From assembly GCA_023488685.1 (NCBI GenBank), contig JAMDDR010000074.1:1-37738 (forward strand): DNA of 37,738 nt, in the 5' to 3' direction. This stretch comes from Chloroflexota bacterium (GTDB lineage: Bacteria > Chloroflexota > Anaerolineae > J036 > Brachytrichaceae). The position numbers and the translations under genes are program-made. Below the pieces are notes generated by a model that saw nothing but the letters and a program-made list of their open reading frames with translations, did not search any database and had not been told where the DNA came from. This document shows positions 23,183 to 32,000 of this stretch, piece by piece (the stretch's first letter is position 1; the number at the start of each line of letters is the position of its first letter).

Positions 23183-25799
23183 CAATCTGCCTCGGCGCGA
23201 CCTCAACGTGCACCATGTCGTCGTCCGCCAGGTCGAGCGATGACTGGCGTTCTTCCGCCAGGTTCAGTTGATAGGCCGCTGACGGCGGCGTTGCCAGGCC
23301 TAACTTGACGGGCCGCGCCACGCTGCTGAGGTTTACCAGCCGCAGCACCAGGCTGTCGCGCGCATCGCACAGCTTTACAGCCGTCACGTCAATCCCTTCG
23401 CCCTCAACGCGCAAATCCGCGTGGCTGGCAACCATTGCGCCTGTATGGCCGCTGCCTGCCCATGTCGCCAGCGGAATGCTGAAGGCGCGCGACTCGCGCA
23501 CTACGCCGGCCTGCTCCCAAGAATCTACGAACGGATACAGCGCCAGCCGATAGGTGTGTGTGCCAAGCTCCTGGCTATCGATGTACTCGTGCGGCTCTCC
23601 CGCCCCGCGCCCGAATGCGCGCAGCAGCGTAACGGCCACTGTCCGGCGTGGCTCATCGATCACCTCATACTCCGGCGTGCCGGCGGTAAGCACGGCGAGG
23701 CCACCGGCTTCATCACCCACACTCACGAAACTGTGGTGTGGATACGTTCCCAGTTGTGGCTCTCGCCAGTCGTGGCTGTCCGGTTGCCTGATCGACCGTT
23801 CCACCACGTCAAACGCGCCATCCGCGTGGCTCACACTGGTCTCAATATTCGTCGGGAACAGCACGCGCAGGCGGTGATTGCGCGCACGATTATCGAGCGA
23901 CATCGCAATGTCCAGCCTGCGTGAGCGGGCGCCCAACGAGATGATAGCCTCCACTGGCAGATCGACCATCTTCTCGCTGCGAGACATGCGATTGGGGTCG
24001 TGCTCATACGGTGCGCCACGAAAGCCCGCTGGCACGCGGAAGTGAATGCGCACACGCAGTGCCGTCATGACCGGGCCGTCCTGGACACGTGCGATTTCGA
24101 CGGATGAGCCAGGCGAGTAATGGATCTGATCGATCCTGGGCGGCATCCAGTTCCAGCCTTCGCCACCATCACCACGGTCCTCCAACGCGAGCAAGCCACG
24201 ATACACCTTGCCGCTCTCTTTATGGGTGAGCGTCAATGTGCCATCATTCTCGACGTCCACCCGCATAAACATGTTCTCCATGCTGCGTGCGCCGGTGAAC
24301 AGTGTGCCTTGCGGCCGCTGTGGCTTTGGAACAGAAACCACGCGGAAAGCGGAGAAGCTGAACGGCAACAGATTGGCATTCAATGCCAGTGTATAGATAC
24401 GTCGCCGCTCCACGCTCGGGATGTCGTAGCGCGGCTGGCGCAACGGCGCCGAGTCACGCACCGCCAGAACCTGGTGCGGCACTATTTCGCCGCTGCTGTC
24501 ATAGACGCTCAGATGACCTGCGATCTCTGGTGACAGTGGCACATCGGCGACCACTGTTTCGTCCCGCGACCACGGCAACGGGTTATAAAGCAACAAAGCG
24601 ATTTCGCCACTGCCAGCAAAGGAGGTGTCCACCTTGTACGCCAAGGCCTCCAACGCCCGTGACTGGAGCACGCCCGAGACCTGTCGAATTTGATCGAATC
24701 GATAGTGCATGTCGCAATGCACCTGGTCGACCGAGCAACCGCAGATGCTATCGTGCGCATGATTTTGCAACAGATACTTCCAGGCAGCCTTCAGGTAGCC
24801 ACGCGGGTATTCTGTGCCCTGCAACCAGGCCACAACGCACAGCGGTTCCACCACCCGCTCCAATGCCACTTCGGATTCGAAATTAGCCTGCTTGATTTCG
24901 ATGTGTGACGAAGCCACGTTCGCCAGGACAGCTTGCAGCACCCAGGCGCGGTTCGCATGGCGCAACTCGCCTCGTTGTTCATCCAGGTCCGGCGCAGCAT
25001 CCTTCAGCGCTTTGACATACGCGGGCAGTGTCGAATGCACTACTACCGCGTCCTTGAGTGTCTGGTTGGCATACTCGATGATGGACGGCGTCTTCGGATT
25101 CGGGTAGATATGATCGACGCCGTCCATCCACAGGAGCTGGTTGCACACCGCAGCCGACTCACAGTCACTGCGTAATCGGATAAGCTCGGTGTCGAGCCGT
25201 TTGTAATCGATCGGGGCTGGGTCCGCGAGCGTAGCGCGCAATCGGTATAGGAAATTGCTATAAGCGTCATCGTCGGGCAGCTTGATCGTGAGCAGCGACG
25301 TGCCATCTGATCCCCGCCAGTTGAATGCCGCGCGAGCCTGGTCTGCAGTAATGCCGCGGAAGAGAACCGCTGCCGGGAAGCCGAAACCGGCAAACAACTG
25401 CGGCATCTGGCCGGCGTGACCAAACGAATCTGGCAGGTAGCCCAGGTCCATGCAGGCGCCGAATTCATGCGCCATGCGGCGACCAAGCAGCAGGTTGCGC
25501 ACCATCGCCTCACCACTCACGAGGAACTCGTCGGGCTGCGTATACCATGGGCCGACGAGTAATCGTCCCTCCCGGATGTATTGCTTCAGTTGTTGTTCTC
25601 GCTCCGGCCTGATCTCCAGGTAATCGTCGAGGACGATGGTCTGCCCATCCAGGTGAAAATACCGATAGTTGGGATCACTTCCCAACAGATTAAGTACTGC
25701 GTCAACGACATCGACGAGTCGAGTGCGGAACACCTGAAACGATCTGTACCACTCGCGATCCCAATGGGTATGCGAGACCACATGCATGGTTTGTGTCAT
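23154..25799 (-). CDS. GH38 alpha-mannosidase
   Basis: The protein belongs to glycoside hydrolase family 38, retaining zinc-dependent alpha-mannosidases. The start is set at the ATG at 25799 (881 residues), because AGAAGG lies six bases upstream and the family begins there with VVSHTHWDREWY; a longer frame to 25871 is rejected. Zinc ligands His12 and Asp14 lie in HTHWD. The predicted nucleophile is Asp124 in LPDSFGHAGQMPQ, and NHAHDSICG (His349, Asp350) supplies another active-site His. C-terminal beta domains complete the normal length. There is no signal peptide, so cytoplasmic action on imported mannosides is likely; bacterial relatives cleave alpha-1,3-mannosides or mannosyl-glycerate. 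It is divergent from the dehydrogenase cluster. Confidence 0.95.
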   Translation of the reverse strand: MTQTMHVVSHTHWDREWYRSFQVFRTRLVDVVDAVLNLLGSDPNYRYFHLDGQTIVLDDYLEIRPEREQQLKQYIREGRLLVGPWYTQPDEFLVSGEAMVRNLLLGRRMAHEFGACMDLGYLPDSFGHAGQMPQLFAGFGFPAAVLFRGITADQARAAFNWRGSDGTSLLTIKLPDDDAYSNFLYRLRATLADPAPIDYKRLDTELIRLRSDCESAAVCNQLLWMDGVDHIYPNPKTPSIIEYANQTLKDAVVVHSTLPAYVKALKDAAPDLDEQRGELRHANRAWVLQAVLANVASSHIEIKQANFESEVALERVVEPLCVVAWLQGTEYPRGYLKAAWKYLLQNHAHDSICGCSVDQVHCDMHYRFDQIRQVSGVLQSRALEALAYKVDTSFAGSGEIALLLYNPLPWSRDETVVADVPLSPEIAGHLSVYDSSGEIVPHQVLAVRDSAPLRQPRYDIPSVERRRIYTLALNANLLPFSFSAFRVVSVPKPQRPQGTLFTGARSMENMFMRVDVENDGTLTLTHKESGKVYRGLLALEDRGDGGEGWNWMPPRIDQIHYSPGSSVEIARVQDGPVMTALRVRIHFRVPAGFRGAPYEHDPNRMSRSEKMVDLPVEAIISLGARSRRLDIAMSLDNRARNHRLRVLFPTNIETSVSHADGAFDVVERSIRQPDSHDWREPQLGTYPHHSFVSVGDEAGGLAVLTAGTPEYEVIDEPRRTVAVTLLRAFGRGAGEPHEYIDSQELGTHTYRLALYPFVDSWEQAGVVRESRAFSIPLATWAGSGHTGAMVASHADLRVEGEGIDVTAVKLCDARDSLVLRLVNLSSVARPVKLGLATPPSAAYQLNLAEERQSSLDLADDDMVHVEVAPRQIVTVELIPTR

Positions 25800-25948
25800 G
25801 ACAAGCCTTCTCCCAACTACAAACGATTTACACAGAGACTTTACCAAAATCGATGAAAAGCGCATAGTCAAACAGCCACGTACAATAGGCGCGTTTATCT
25901 AACGATCGGCGTCAGTTGCAGATCAATACGTATCTCAAGGAGGCCGTG

Positions 25949-27037
25949 GTGGAAAAGGTGAGAATGGCCGTTATCGGCGCGGGCTGGTGGGGAACTGCTG
26001 CTCATATCCCCGCCATAAAACAACACCCGCTGGCAGAGCTTGTCGCCGTACAGGCACGCACCCTGGACAAGGCGCAGAAGATTGCGACAGACTTCGGTGT
26101 GCCGCGCGCGTGCACCAGTATTGACGAAGTCCTGGCAATCGAGGGCCTGCAGGCCGTGGTGGTCAGCACGACTCCCAACGTGCACTACGAGCAGACCAGG
26201 GCTGCGCTGGAGCGCGGGCTGCACATTGTGATAGAAAAACCGATGACGATCACGGTTGCGGAGGCACAGGCACTGGTTGATCTTGCCGACCAGAAAGGCC
26301 TGCAACTCGTCATCAGTTGCCCCTGGCACTACAACGCTCACGCCATCGAAGCGCGCCGCCTGGTAGAGTCGGGGGCGCTCGGGCGCATGAAGATGGTCAG
26401 CCTGCTCATGACGAACAATGTTGCAGGGCTGTACCAGGGCTTGCCCTGGGATAAGGCGCACCGGGTTGACCGCGAGAAGCATCCCGAACGGCTGCCCTAT
26501 CGGATGCCGGGGCAGGCTTCCTACAGTGACCCGGCCGTCGCGGGAGGTGGGCATATCTATACACAGATATCTCACGTCGCCGCATTCCTCGGCTTTCTGA
26601 CACACGCCGACCCTGTCGAGGTGTTCGCGCGCTTCGATAATGCCGGCACACATGTGGATGTCTACGACGCCATTGACGCCAGGCTGGCAGACGGCACGCT
26701 CGTCACCATCGCCAGTCATGGGTTGCCCATGCCAGGCGACAGCCGCTTTGAGATCCGTGCTTTCGGCGACCGCGGTGCCTTGTCGTTAGATCTTGTGAAA
26801 GGCACGTTGGAGTTCCACGACATTGAGGGCAATGCGCAGCGTTATCCTGATATCCCCGCGGGTGAGCGCTACCTGTTGCGTAAACCTGCGCAGAATCTCG
26901 TCGACACGATCTTAGGCCAGGCATCAAACGGTTCACCCGCCATATTCGGGCTGTACGCCATGAAGATCATCGAGGCGGCGTCAAAGTCGGCTAGCACATG
27001 CCAGAACATTCGCGTCAGCCAGCTCGGCGGCGTATAA
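25949..27037 (+). CDS. Gfo/Idh/MocA-family oxidoreductase
   Basis: This NAD(P)-dependent dehydrogenase has the Rossmann motif VIGAGWWGTAAH at its start and the family signature HIVIEKPMTI. CPWHYNAHAIEARRL and GGGHIYTQISH mark the substrate domain; the latter His is likely catalytic. Family members oxidise or rearrange sugars, inositols and sugar acids. The start is set at GTG 25949 (362 residues), because the perfect ribosome site AAGGAGG (25937-25943) lies five bases upstream. A frame from 25916 would place that site inside the gene. The SDR gene follows nine bases later. The sugar substrate is unknown, but the adjacent mannosidase suggests a carbohydrate. Confidence 0.92.
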   Translation: MEKVRMAVIGAGWWGTAAHIPAIKQHPLAELVAVQARTLDKAQKIATDFGVPRACTSIDEVLAIEGLQAVVVSTTPNVHYEQTRAALERGLHIVIEKPMTITVAEAQALVDLADQKGLQLVISCPWHYNAHAIEARRLVESGALGRMKMVSLLMTNNVAGLYQGLPWDKAHRVDREKHPERLPYRMPGQASYSDPAVAGGGHIYTQISHVAAFLGFLTHADPVEVFARFDNAGTHVDVYDAIDARLADGTLVTIASHGLPMPGDSRFEIRAFGDRGALSLDLVKGTLEFHDIEGNAQRYPDIPAGERYLLRKPAQNLVDTILGQASNGSPAIFGLYAMKIIEAASKSASTCQNIRVSQLGGV

Positions 27038-27046
27038 CGGTAAAGC

Positions 27047-27862
27047 ATGGACGCTCAACAGGCTCTGCACGGAAAACTGGCACTGGTGACCGGGGCTAGC
27101 CGCGGGATCGGGCAGCACATCGCCATGGCATTAGCATCGCGCGGCGCGGAGGTCGTGCTCGTCGCCCGAAACGCCAGCCAGCTCGAGGCGACTGAACGAT
27201 ATATCCGTGCTAATGGCAATTGTGCTTATACGATATGTGCCGACGTGAGCAAACCAGAGCAAGTGGACCAGCTCAAAGCAATAGTGAATGACACTTATGG
27301 GAGTCCTGCAATTCTCATCAATGCGGCCGGCGTGTTTGGACAACTCGAGTTCATCCGCGAAAGCGATCCGCAACGCTGGATCGAGACCATCATGGTCAAT
27401 ACGGTGGCGCCCTACCTGACGTGCCGCGCCTTCGTAGGCGCCATGATTGAGACCGGATGGGGACGAATCGTGAACGTCAGTTCAGCCGCCGCGCTGGGTA
27501 CGCCAGGCCCACTCAGCAGCGCCTACGCGACAAGCAAAGTCGCGCTCAACCATTTCACCCGCCACCTGGCGGCGGAAATCGACAACACGGGTGTCACCGC
27601 GAACGTCATCCACCCTGGCGAGGTAAAAACAGAGATGTGGGCGGCCATCCGTGACGAGGTCTTACACACCGGTCCTGCAGGTGCGGGCTATCGCCGCTGG
27701 GCCAGGTGGGTGGAGGAAACCGGCGGTGACCCACCTGAGAAAGCGGCTGAACTCGTCCTCCGGCTGATGGGTGAGGAGTGTGCAACCATCAACGGCCAAT
27801 TCCTGTGGATTGAGGGTGGGCTACAGGCACCCATGCCTAGCTGGGACACACCAGCACATTGA
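27047..27862 (+). CDS. Short-chain dehydrogenase/reductase (SDR)
   Basis: This 271-residue classical SDR has the cofactor motif TGASRGIGQH (residues 15-24), the NAA structural motif (INAAGVFG) and the catalytic set Ser146 (NVSSAAA), Tyr160 and Lys164 (YATSK). It probably oxidises or reduces a sugar or sugar acid with NAD(P). It starts nine bases after the Gfo/Idh gene, so both belong to one transcript. FabG-like activity cannot be excluded, but the neighbours do not suggest lipid synthesis. Confidence 0.93.
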   Translation: MDAQQALHGKLALVTGASRGIGQHIAMALASRGAEVVLVARNASQLEATERYIRANGNCAYTICADVSKPEQVDQLKAIVNDTYGSPAILINAAGVFGQLEFIRESDPQRWIETIMVNTVAPYLTCRAFVGAMIETGWGRIVNVSSAAALGTPGPLSSAYATSKVALNHFTRHLAAEIDNTGVTANVIHPGEVKTEMWAAIRDEVLHTGPAGAGYRRWARWVEETGGDPPEKAAELVLRLMGEECATINGQFLWIEGGLQAPMPSWDTPAH

Positions 27863-27915
27863 CAGATCTGCGCGTTTGCCCCGTTTTGTAAACCTCCGCC
27901 TTCGTGGTTAAATCA

Positions 27916-27948
27916 GCGTTGGCGCCGGTATGATCACGGCGCCAACGC
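27916..27948 (+). other. Perfect GC-rich hairpin before the first URO-D-like gene
   Basis: Perfect 12-bp arms (27916-27927 and 27937-27948, GCGTTGGCGCCG and complement) enclose a 9-base loop. No T-run follows, so it is not a standard terminator. It lies 23 bases before the next start codon and could act as an attenuator, a mRNA-processing site or a protein-binding palindrome. Confidence 0.55.
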
Positions 27949-27970
27949 AACATGGCACAAGGATCAACAC

Positions 27971-29236
27971 ATGCAACCCTGGAAGGCGAACCTACAAGAT
28001 ATCCGGATTCTGCGTGCGCTTTACATGCGCATGCGCGAGATGACGCAGGACCCTGTCATGGCGGAGCGCAGGCGCCTCTGGAAGCTGCACGCCGCGCTGA
28101 AAAGCCACCAACCAATGTTCCTGGCCGAAACGAGTGGCGTGCTCGACGAATGTGTGCCGCTTTCATCCTTGCAGTGCCAGGAGCCATGGGCGCGTGACCT
28201 GGAACGCGGGTTGCGCGATCTGGTCTTCCGCTATGAACACGTGCGGGACGACTATGTCGTCGAGCCATGGATCAACGTCGGCTGGCACGTCATTGCCGGC
28301 GATTTCGGCGTTCAGATTCCGCATGTGCGCGCAGACAATGATGGCAAACTCGGTAGCTATCACTGGGATCCTCCGATCAAGGACCTCGACAAGGATTTCG
28401 ACAAGCTACACATCCGCCAGATGAGCGTCGACCGCGCGAGGACGCTGGCCTGGCGTGATTTCCTCTCGGAACATTTTGGCGACATTCTGCCGGTGCGTAT
28501 TCGTGGTTCGTATTGGTGGACGACCGGCCTGACTTGGACGGCGATCGACCTGATCGGCATGGAGCAGTTGATGACTTCAATGTACGATAACCCTGCCGGT
28601 CTGCATCGTCTGATGGCCTTTCTACGCGATGACTTCATGCATTTCCTGGATTGGTTCGAGCGTGAGGAATTGCTGACCCCGAACAACCAGAACGATTATG
28701 TCGGCTCTGGGGGTATTGGTTACAACGATGAATTACCCCAGACAGACTGGGAAGAGGGTATGCCGGCGCGCATCAAGGATCTGTGGGGCTTGTCCGAGTC
28801 ACAAGAAACTGTAGGCGTGTCACCACGGATGTTTGAGGAATTCGTATTTCAGTATCAGGTGCCAATCATCACGCGCTTCGGGTTAAGCTATTACGGCTGT
28901 TGCGAACCCATTCACAGCCGCATCAAGATCGTCAAGCGCCTGCCCAATCTGCGCAGCCTGTCTGTCTCGCCGTGGTGCAACCAGGAAGTCATGGCCGATG
29001 AACTGGGCAGCCGCTACATCTTCTGCCGTAAACCGAACCCCGCGCTCATCAGCACAGAGCATTTTGATGAGGACGCCATACGTGCGGACATCCGCACGAC
29101 GCTTCGCAGCGCCGGCGGCGTCTGTCCGCTCGAGTTTGCGATGAAAGACGTCCACACACTCAATAACGAGCCTTTGCGTCTGGGCCGCTGGGTTGAACTG
29201 GCGCGCGAAGTGTGCGCCGAATTTGCCTACGCATAA
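27971..29236 (+). CDS. URO-D-fold protein, divergent GCCE subfamily
   Basis: This 421-residue protein belongs to the uroporphyrinogen decarboxylase-like superfamily, in a branch found in bacterial sugar-related clusters. The barrel C-terminal half shows FGLSYYGCCEPIH, NLRSLSVSPWCN and ISTEHF. The superfamily position usually occupied by HxCG is here YGCCE (Cys310-Cys311), so metal binding, if any, must differ. It lacks the porphyrin-decarboxylase active-site blocks. AAGGA lies seven bases before the ATG. A hairpin lies just upstream. A methyltransferase-like or sugar-processing role is inferred and the substrate is unknown. Confidence 0.72.
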   Translation: MQPWKANLQDIRILRALYMRMREMTQDPVMAERRRLWKLHAALKSHQPMFLAETSGVLDECVPLSSLQCQEPWARDLERGLRDLVFRYEHVRDDYVVEPWINVGWHVIAGDFGVQIPHVRADNDGKLGSYHWDPPIKDLDKDFDKLHIRQMSVDRARTLAWRDFLSEHFGDILPVRIRGSYWWTTGLTWTAIDLIGMEQLMTSMYDNPAGLHRLMAFLRDDFMHFLDWFEREELLTPNNQNDYVGSGGIGYNDELPQTDWEEGMPARIKDLWGLSESQETVGVSPRMFEEFVFQYQVPIITRFGLSYYGCCEPIHSRIKIVKRLPNLRSLSVSPWCNQEVMADELGSRYIFCRKPNPALISTEHFDEDAIRADIRTTLRSAGGVCPLEFAMKDVHTLNNEPLRLGRWVELAREVCAEFAYA

Positions 29237-29315
29237 ACGAGCCACGAATCCACATCCATGATCGTGAGAGTTCAAGCATGGGAGTCGGGGCTGACACATA
29301 GAGGAAAGTAATACC

Positions 29316-30401
29316 ATGAACCTGACAGGGAAGGAACGCATCAGCAATATTCTCAAACGGCAGCCGGTTGATCGAATCGGCTTATTCGAACACTTCTGGT
29401 CTGACACACAGACGGCCTGGACAGCGCGCAAGAACATCGCAGAAGACGTGAACTTCTCCGATCACTTCGGTTTCGACCTGGAACTGTCCTGGCCGTTCAA
29501 CGTCATCGCCGACCTCGACTACAAGGATGAAGTCATCGAAGAGAACGATGAGACAAAACTCACGCGCAACGGCAACGGTGCGTTGCTGCGCACGCACAAG
29601 CTGCACGATGCCACACCGGAGCACGTCGACTTCCTGGTGAAGGATCGTGCGGGTTGGGAGCAGCACATCAAACCCAAGCTCGCGCCTGACCGCCGGCGCA
29701 TTAACTTTCAAACCTACCGCGCAGCCAAGGAAAGTGCGCGCAAAGCTGGACGCTTCTTTGCCTGGTCAGGCGTCAACGTGTTCGAGATCATGAAGGATGT
29801 CTGTGGGCACCAGTATATGCTCATCGGTATGGCGGAGGACCCGGATTGGATTCGCGATATGGCCATCACTTATGCGCGGCTGACCGTTGAATTGCAGGAG
29901 ATCCTGTTCGCCGAGGAAGGCTGGCCGGATGGCATCTGGTATTACGAGGACATGGGCTTCAAACAACGCCCGTTCATGTCTCCCCGCATGTATCGCGAGA
30001 TCGTGCTGCCCGCGCACAAGTACTCAATGGGCTTCGCCAAAAGCCGTGGTTTGCCAGTCATCGTGCACTCATGCGGCTACGTAGAGCCATTGTTGCCTGG
30101 ATTGCTCGAAGCAGGCATCGACTGTTTGCAGGTCATCGAAGTCAAGGCCGGGATGGACTTGCTCAAGCTCTACAAGCAGTATGGCGAGGTGCTCTCATTC
30201 ATGGGTGGCATCGACGTGCGCACGCTCTACACCAATGACAGGGCCATCATCGACGCCGAACTGGAAGCAAAGATCCCCATCGTCAAGGGACATTTTGGCT
30301 ACGTGCTGCACAGCGACCATTCCATCCCCAATACGGTGTACTACGAGACATATAAGTATTTCATCCAACGCGGGTTGGAATTAGGCAGCTACGGGAATTA
30401 G
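29316..30401 (+). CDS. URO-D-fold protein with HxCG zinc-type motif
   Basis: This 361-residue protein has the N-terminal family pattern GKERISNILKRQPVDRIG, the core motif IVHSCGYVEPLLPGLLEAGID (His251 and Cys253) and FMGGIDVRTL. HxC is the first part of the zinc site in corrinoid-dependent methyltransferases such as MtaA and MtbA. The usual later Cys appears replaced: HSDHSIP is seen at that position. No corrinoid protein gene is visible. Its stop overlaps the convergent pcp gene by four bases. It probably shares a transcript with the upstream genes (79-bp gap). Haem synthesis is unlikely from the context. Confidence 0.82.
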   Translation: MNLTGKERISNILKRQPVDRIGLFEHFWSDTQTAWTARKNIAEDVNFSDHFGFDLELSWPFNVIADLDYKDEVIEENDETKLTRNGNGALLRTHKLHDATPEHVDFLVKDRAGWEQHIKPKLAPDRRRINFQTYRAAKESARKAGRFFAWSGVNVFEIMKDVCGHQYMLIGMAEDPDWIRDMAITYARLTVELQEILFAEEGWPDGIWYYEDMGFKQRPFMSPRMYREIVLPAHKYSMGFAKSRGLPVIVHSCGYVEPLLPGLLEAGIDCLQVIEVKAGMDLLKLYKQYGEVLSFMGGIDVRTLYTNDRAIIDAELEAKIPIVKGHFGYVLHSDHSIPNTVYYETYKYFIQRGLELGSYGN

Positions 30402-31006
30402 GAGGCAATCGAACGCAGAGCCGCAGAAACGCCCGCGATCATCGTGTCCAGGCTCATCGACGGTGTGATTGCCGTGCGACCGGCAACCTGCTCCGGCAAT
30501 GCCGGGAGGTGAATAAAGCCTGCCGGGATGGACATCCCATTCACGGCGAGATGGTGCAGTAACGAGTAAAGCACCTGGTTACATAGGAACGTGCCGGCAC
30601 TCAAGGATAACTCCGCAGGTACGCCCGCATCACGCACGGCGGCCAGCATCTGCCGGACCGGCAGCGTCGCGAAATAAGCCGCCGGTCCGTTGGGCACAAT
30701 CGGTTCGTCGGTGACTGTCACGCCTGCGTTATCGGCAATGCTAAAGTCCAATAGATTGATAGCGACACGCTCGATGGACAGGGCAGCGCGTCCCATGGTT
30801 TGTCCCAGGCACAACACTGCTGCGGGTCTGAAGGTTTCGACGGCGAGCACCAGTGTGGTGGGACCGCTGATCCGATCGACCGGTAACAGGGTCGTGCTCA
30901 GATCGATGCCTTCCAGGCGCATCTCGGCGATGGCGCGTGCCGCCTGGATCGATGGGTTGATGGGGCTTCCCCCGAACGGCTCAAAGCCAGTCAGCAGAAC
31001 TTTCAT
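30398..31006 (-). CDS. pcp: Pyroglutamyl-peptidase I
   Basis: This 202-residue cysteine peptidase of family C15 removes N-terminal pyroglutamate from peptides. The N-terminus MKVLLTGFEPFGGSPINPS is the family signature. The catalytic residues are Glu79 (IERVAIN), Cys142 (GTFLCNQVLY) and His166 (GFIHLP), matching the known Glu-Cys-His triad spacing. It is cytosolic, with no signal peptide. A -10 box six bases upstream of the ATG suggests a leaderless transcript. Confidence 0.95.
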   Translation of the reverse strand: MKVLLTGFEPFGGSPINPSIQAARAIAEMRLEGIDLSTTLLPVDRISGPTTLVLAVETFRPAAVLCLGQTMGRAALSIERVAINLLDFSIADNAGVTVTDEPIVPNGPAAYFATLPVRQMLAAVRDAGVPAELSLSAGTFLCNQVLYSLLHHLAVNGMSIPAGFIHLPALPEQVAGRTAITPSMSLDTMIAGVSAALRSIAS

Positions 31007-31012
31007 GAACCT

Positions 31013-31040
31013 ATCTTACCGAATGTGAGGAAGAAAACAA
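31013..31040 (-). promoter_or_regulatory. Candidate leaderless pcp promoter
   Basis: On the minus strand, TTGTTT (31035-31040), a 16-base spacer and TAAGAT (31013-31018) lie six bases before the pcp ATG at 31006. The start of transcription would fall at the start codon. The -35 box overlaps the T-tract of the upstream terminator. Confidence 0.4.
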
Positions 31041-31070
31041 ACGGCCACACTCTCTCTTCGTGGCCGTTTG
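31029..31070 (-). terminator. Intrinsic terminator after the SIMPL-domain gene
   Basis: Perfect 11-bp arms (31038-31048 and 31060-31070, CAAACGGCCAC and complement) enclose an 11-base loop. On the minus strand the stem is followed by TTTTCTTCC. It lies about 30 bases after the stop at 31100 and ends just before the pcp promoter. Confidence 0.85.
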
Positions 31071-31099
31071 TCGCATGTAAACACAGTGAAACGGTTATG

Positions 31100-31885
31100 C
31101 TACTGGATGGCGTAAGTCACCTGCACGCTCATGTTCACTTCGAGTGACCCAGGCTGGATTGGCGTTGCGCCACCGCCCTGGGCCATATCGGCTGCAGCGC
31201 GCGCGTATGGCAGCGGGCCGCCGATCACTTCGCTCACACTCACCACCTCGCCCAAAGTGACACCCGCCAGCTTTGCCAGGCTTTCAGCGCGTGCGCGCGC
31301 ATCCTGCATGGCCTTGCCGCGAGCATCTACTTCCAGCTTGCTGGTGTCGCCAACGCTGAAGTTCACGCCATAGATGTTGTTTGCGCCGGCATCCACCACT
31401 TTATCAAGCACGTCACCCAGCTTCGCCACATCGCGCACGGTCACCAGGACCTGGTTGTTCACACGGTAGATCAATACGCCTGCGTTCTGACCATTCTCAG
31501 CCGGGGTTGGGCTCTGCTGGCGCTCTGTGTATACGCTGTAATTGCTGGTGCTGATGTCCTTGTCCGGAATACCCAGTTCCTTCAGCACCTCCAGCAACTT
31601 GTTCATCTGTGTGCGATTATCGGCCACGGCCTGTTGTACGTTGGGCGCCTGCGTCTCTATCCCCACATTGATATTGGCGATATCCGGCGCACCAGATGCG
31701 CTCCCGACGCCAACCACCGTGATCCCGCGTCCGCCAGCCGTTCCCTGCTGGCTGACCGCCGTAGATGGACTCACCGTGCCACCCGCGGCTTCGGCCGCCG
31801 GAATCGCCGCACAACCCGCCGTCAGCACCAGCGCTGCGGAAATGAGCGTCGCCGCCAACATCGTTTTACGATTCATTCTCAGCAT
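31100..31885 (-). CDS. SIMPL-domain (DUF541) lipoprotein
   Basis: This 261-residue protein begins with a lipoprotein signal, MLRMNRKTMLAATLISAALVL in two parts ending in the lipobox LTAGC (Cys25). A short linker leads to the SIMPL domain: ITVVGVGSASGAPDIANINVGIETQA, then NMSVQVTYAIQ at the end. The proline-containing ARAESLAKLAGVTLGEVVSVSE segment is typical. SIMPL (BP26/OMP28-like) proteins are extracytoplasmic, some form channel-like rings, and their role is unclear. The start at 31885 is preceded by GGAGG nine bases upstream; a longer frame to 32050 would extend into the divergent promoter. Confidence 0.9.
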   Translation of the reverse strand: MLRMNRKTMLAATLISAALVLTAGCAAIPAAEAAGGTVSPSTAVSQQGTAGGRGITVVGVGSASGAPDIANINVGIETQAPNVQQAVADNRTQMNKLLEVLKELGIPDKDISTSNYSVYTERQQSPTPAENGQNAGVLIYRVNNQVLVTVRDVAKLGDVLDKVVDAGANNIYGVNFSVGDTSKLEVDARGKAMQDARARAESLAKLAGVTLGEVVSVSEVIGGPLPYARAAADMAQGGGATPIQPGSLEVNMSVQVTYAIQ

Positions 31886-31971
31886 CGATCCATACCTCCA
31901 CAACTGATTAAACGAACTTGTCCATAGGACGCCCGGCCGCGCGCAAAGGTTCCAACCGGCTGATTTGCCAT

Positions 31972-31977
31972 TAGAAT
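31972..31977 (+). promoter_or_regulatory. Candidate -10 box of the MFS gene
   Basis: TAGAAT (31972-31977) with a weak TTCCAA 17 bases upstream would start transcription near 31984. This favours the ATG at 32001 as the MFS start and rules against a TTG at 31965. Confidence 0.35.
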
Positions 31978-32000
31978 GCGTTATCCACACGAACGGGAGC

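Noticed and set aside
25800..25871. Longer start of the GH38 gene
   Set aside because: The family begins at the shorter start, which has AGAAGG six bases upstream.
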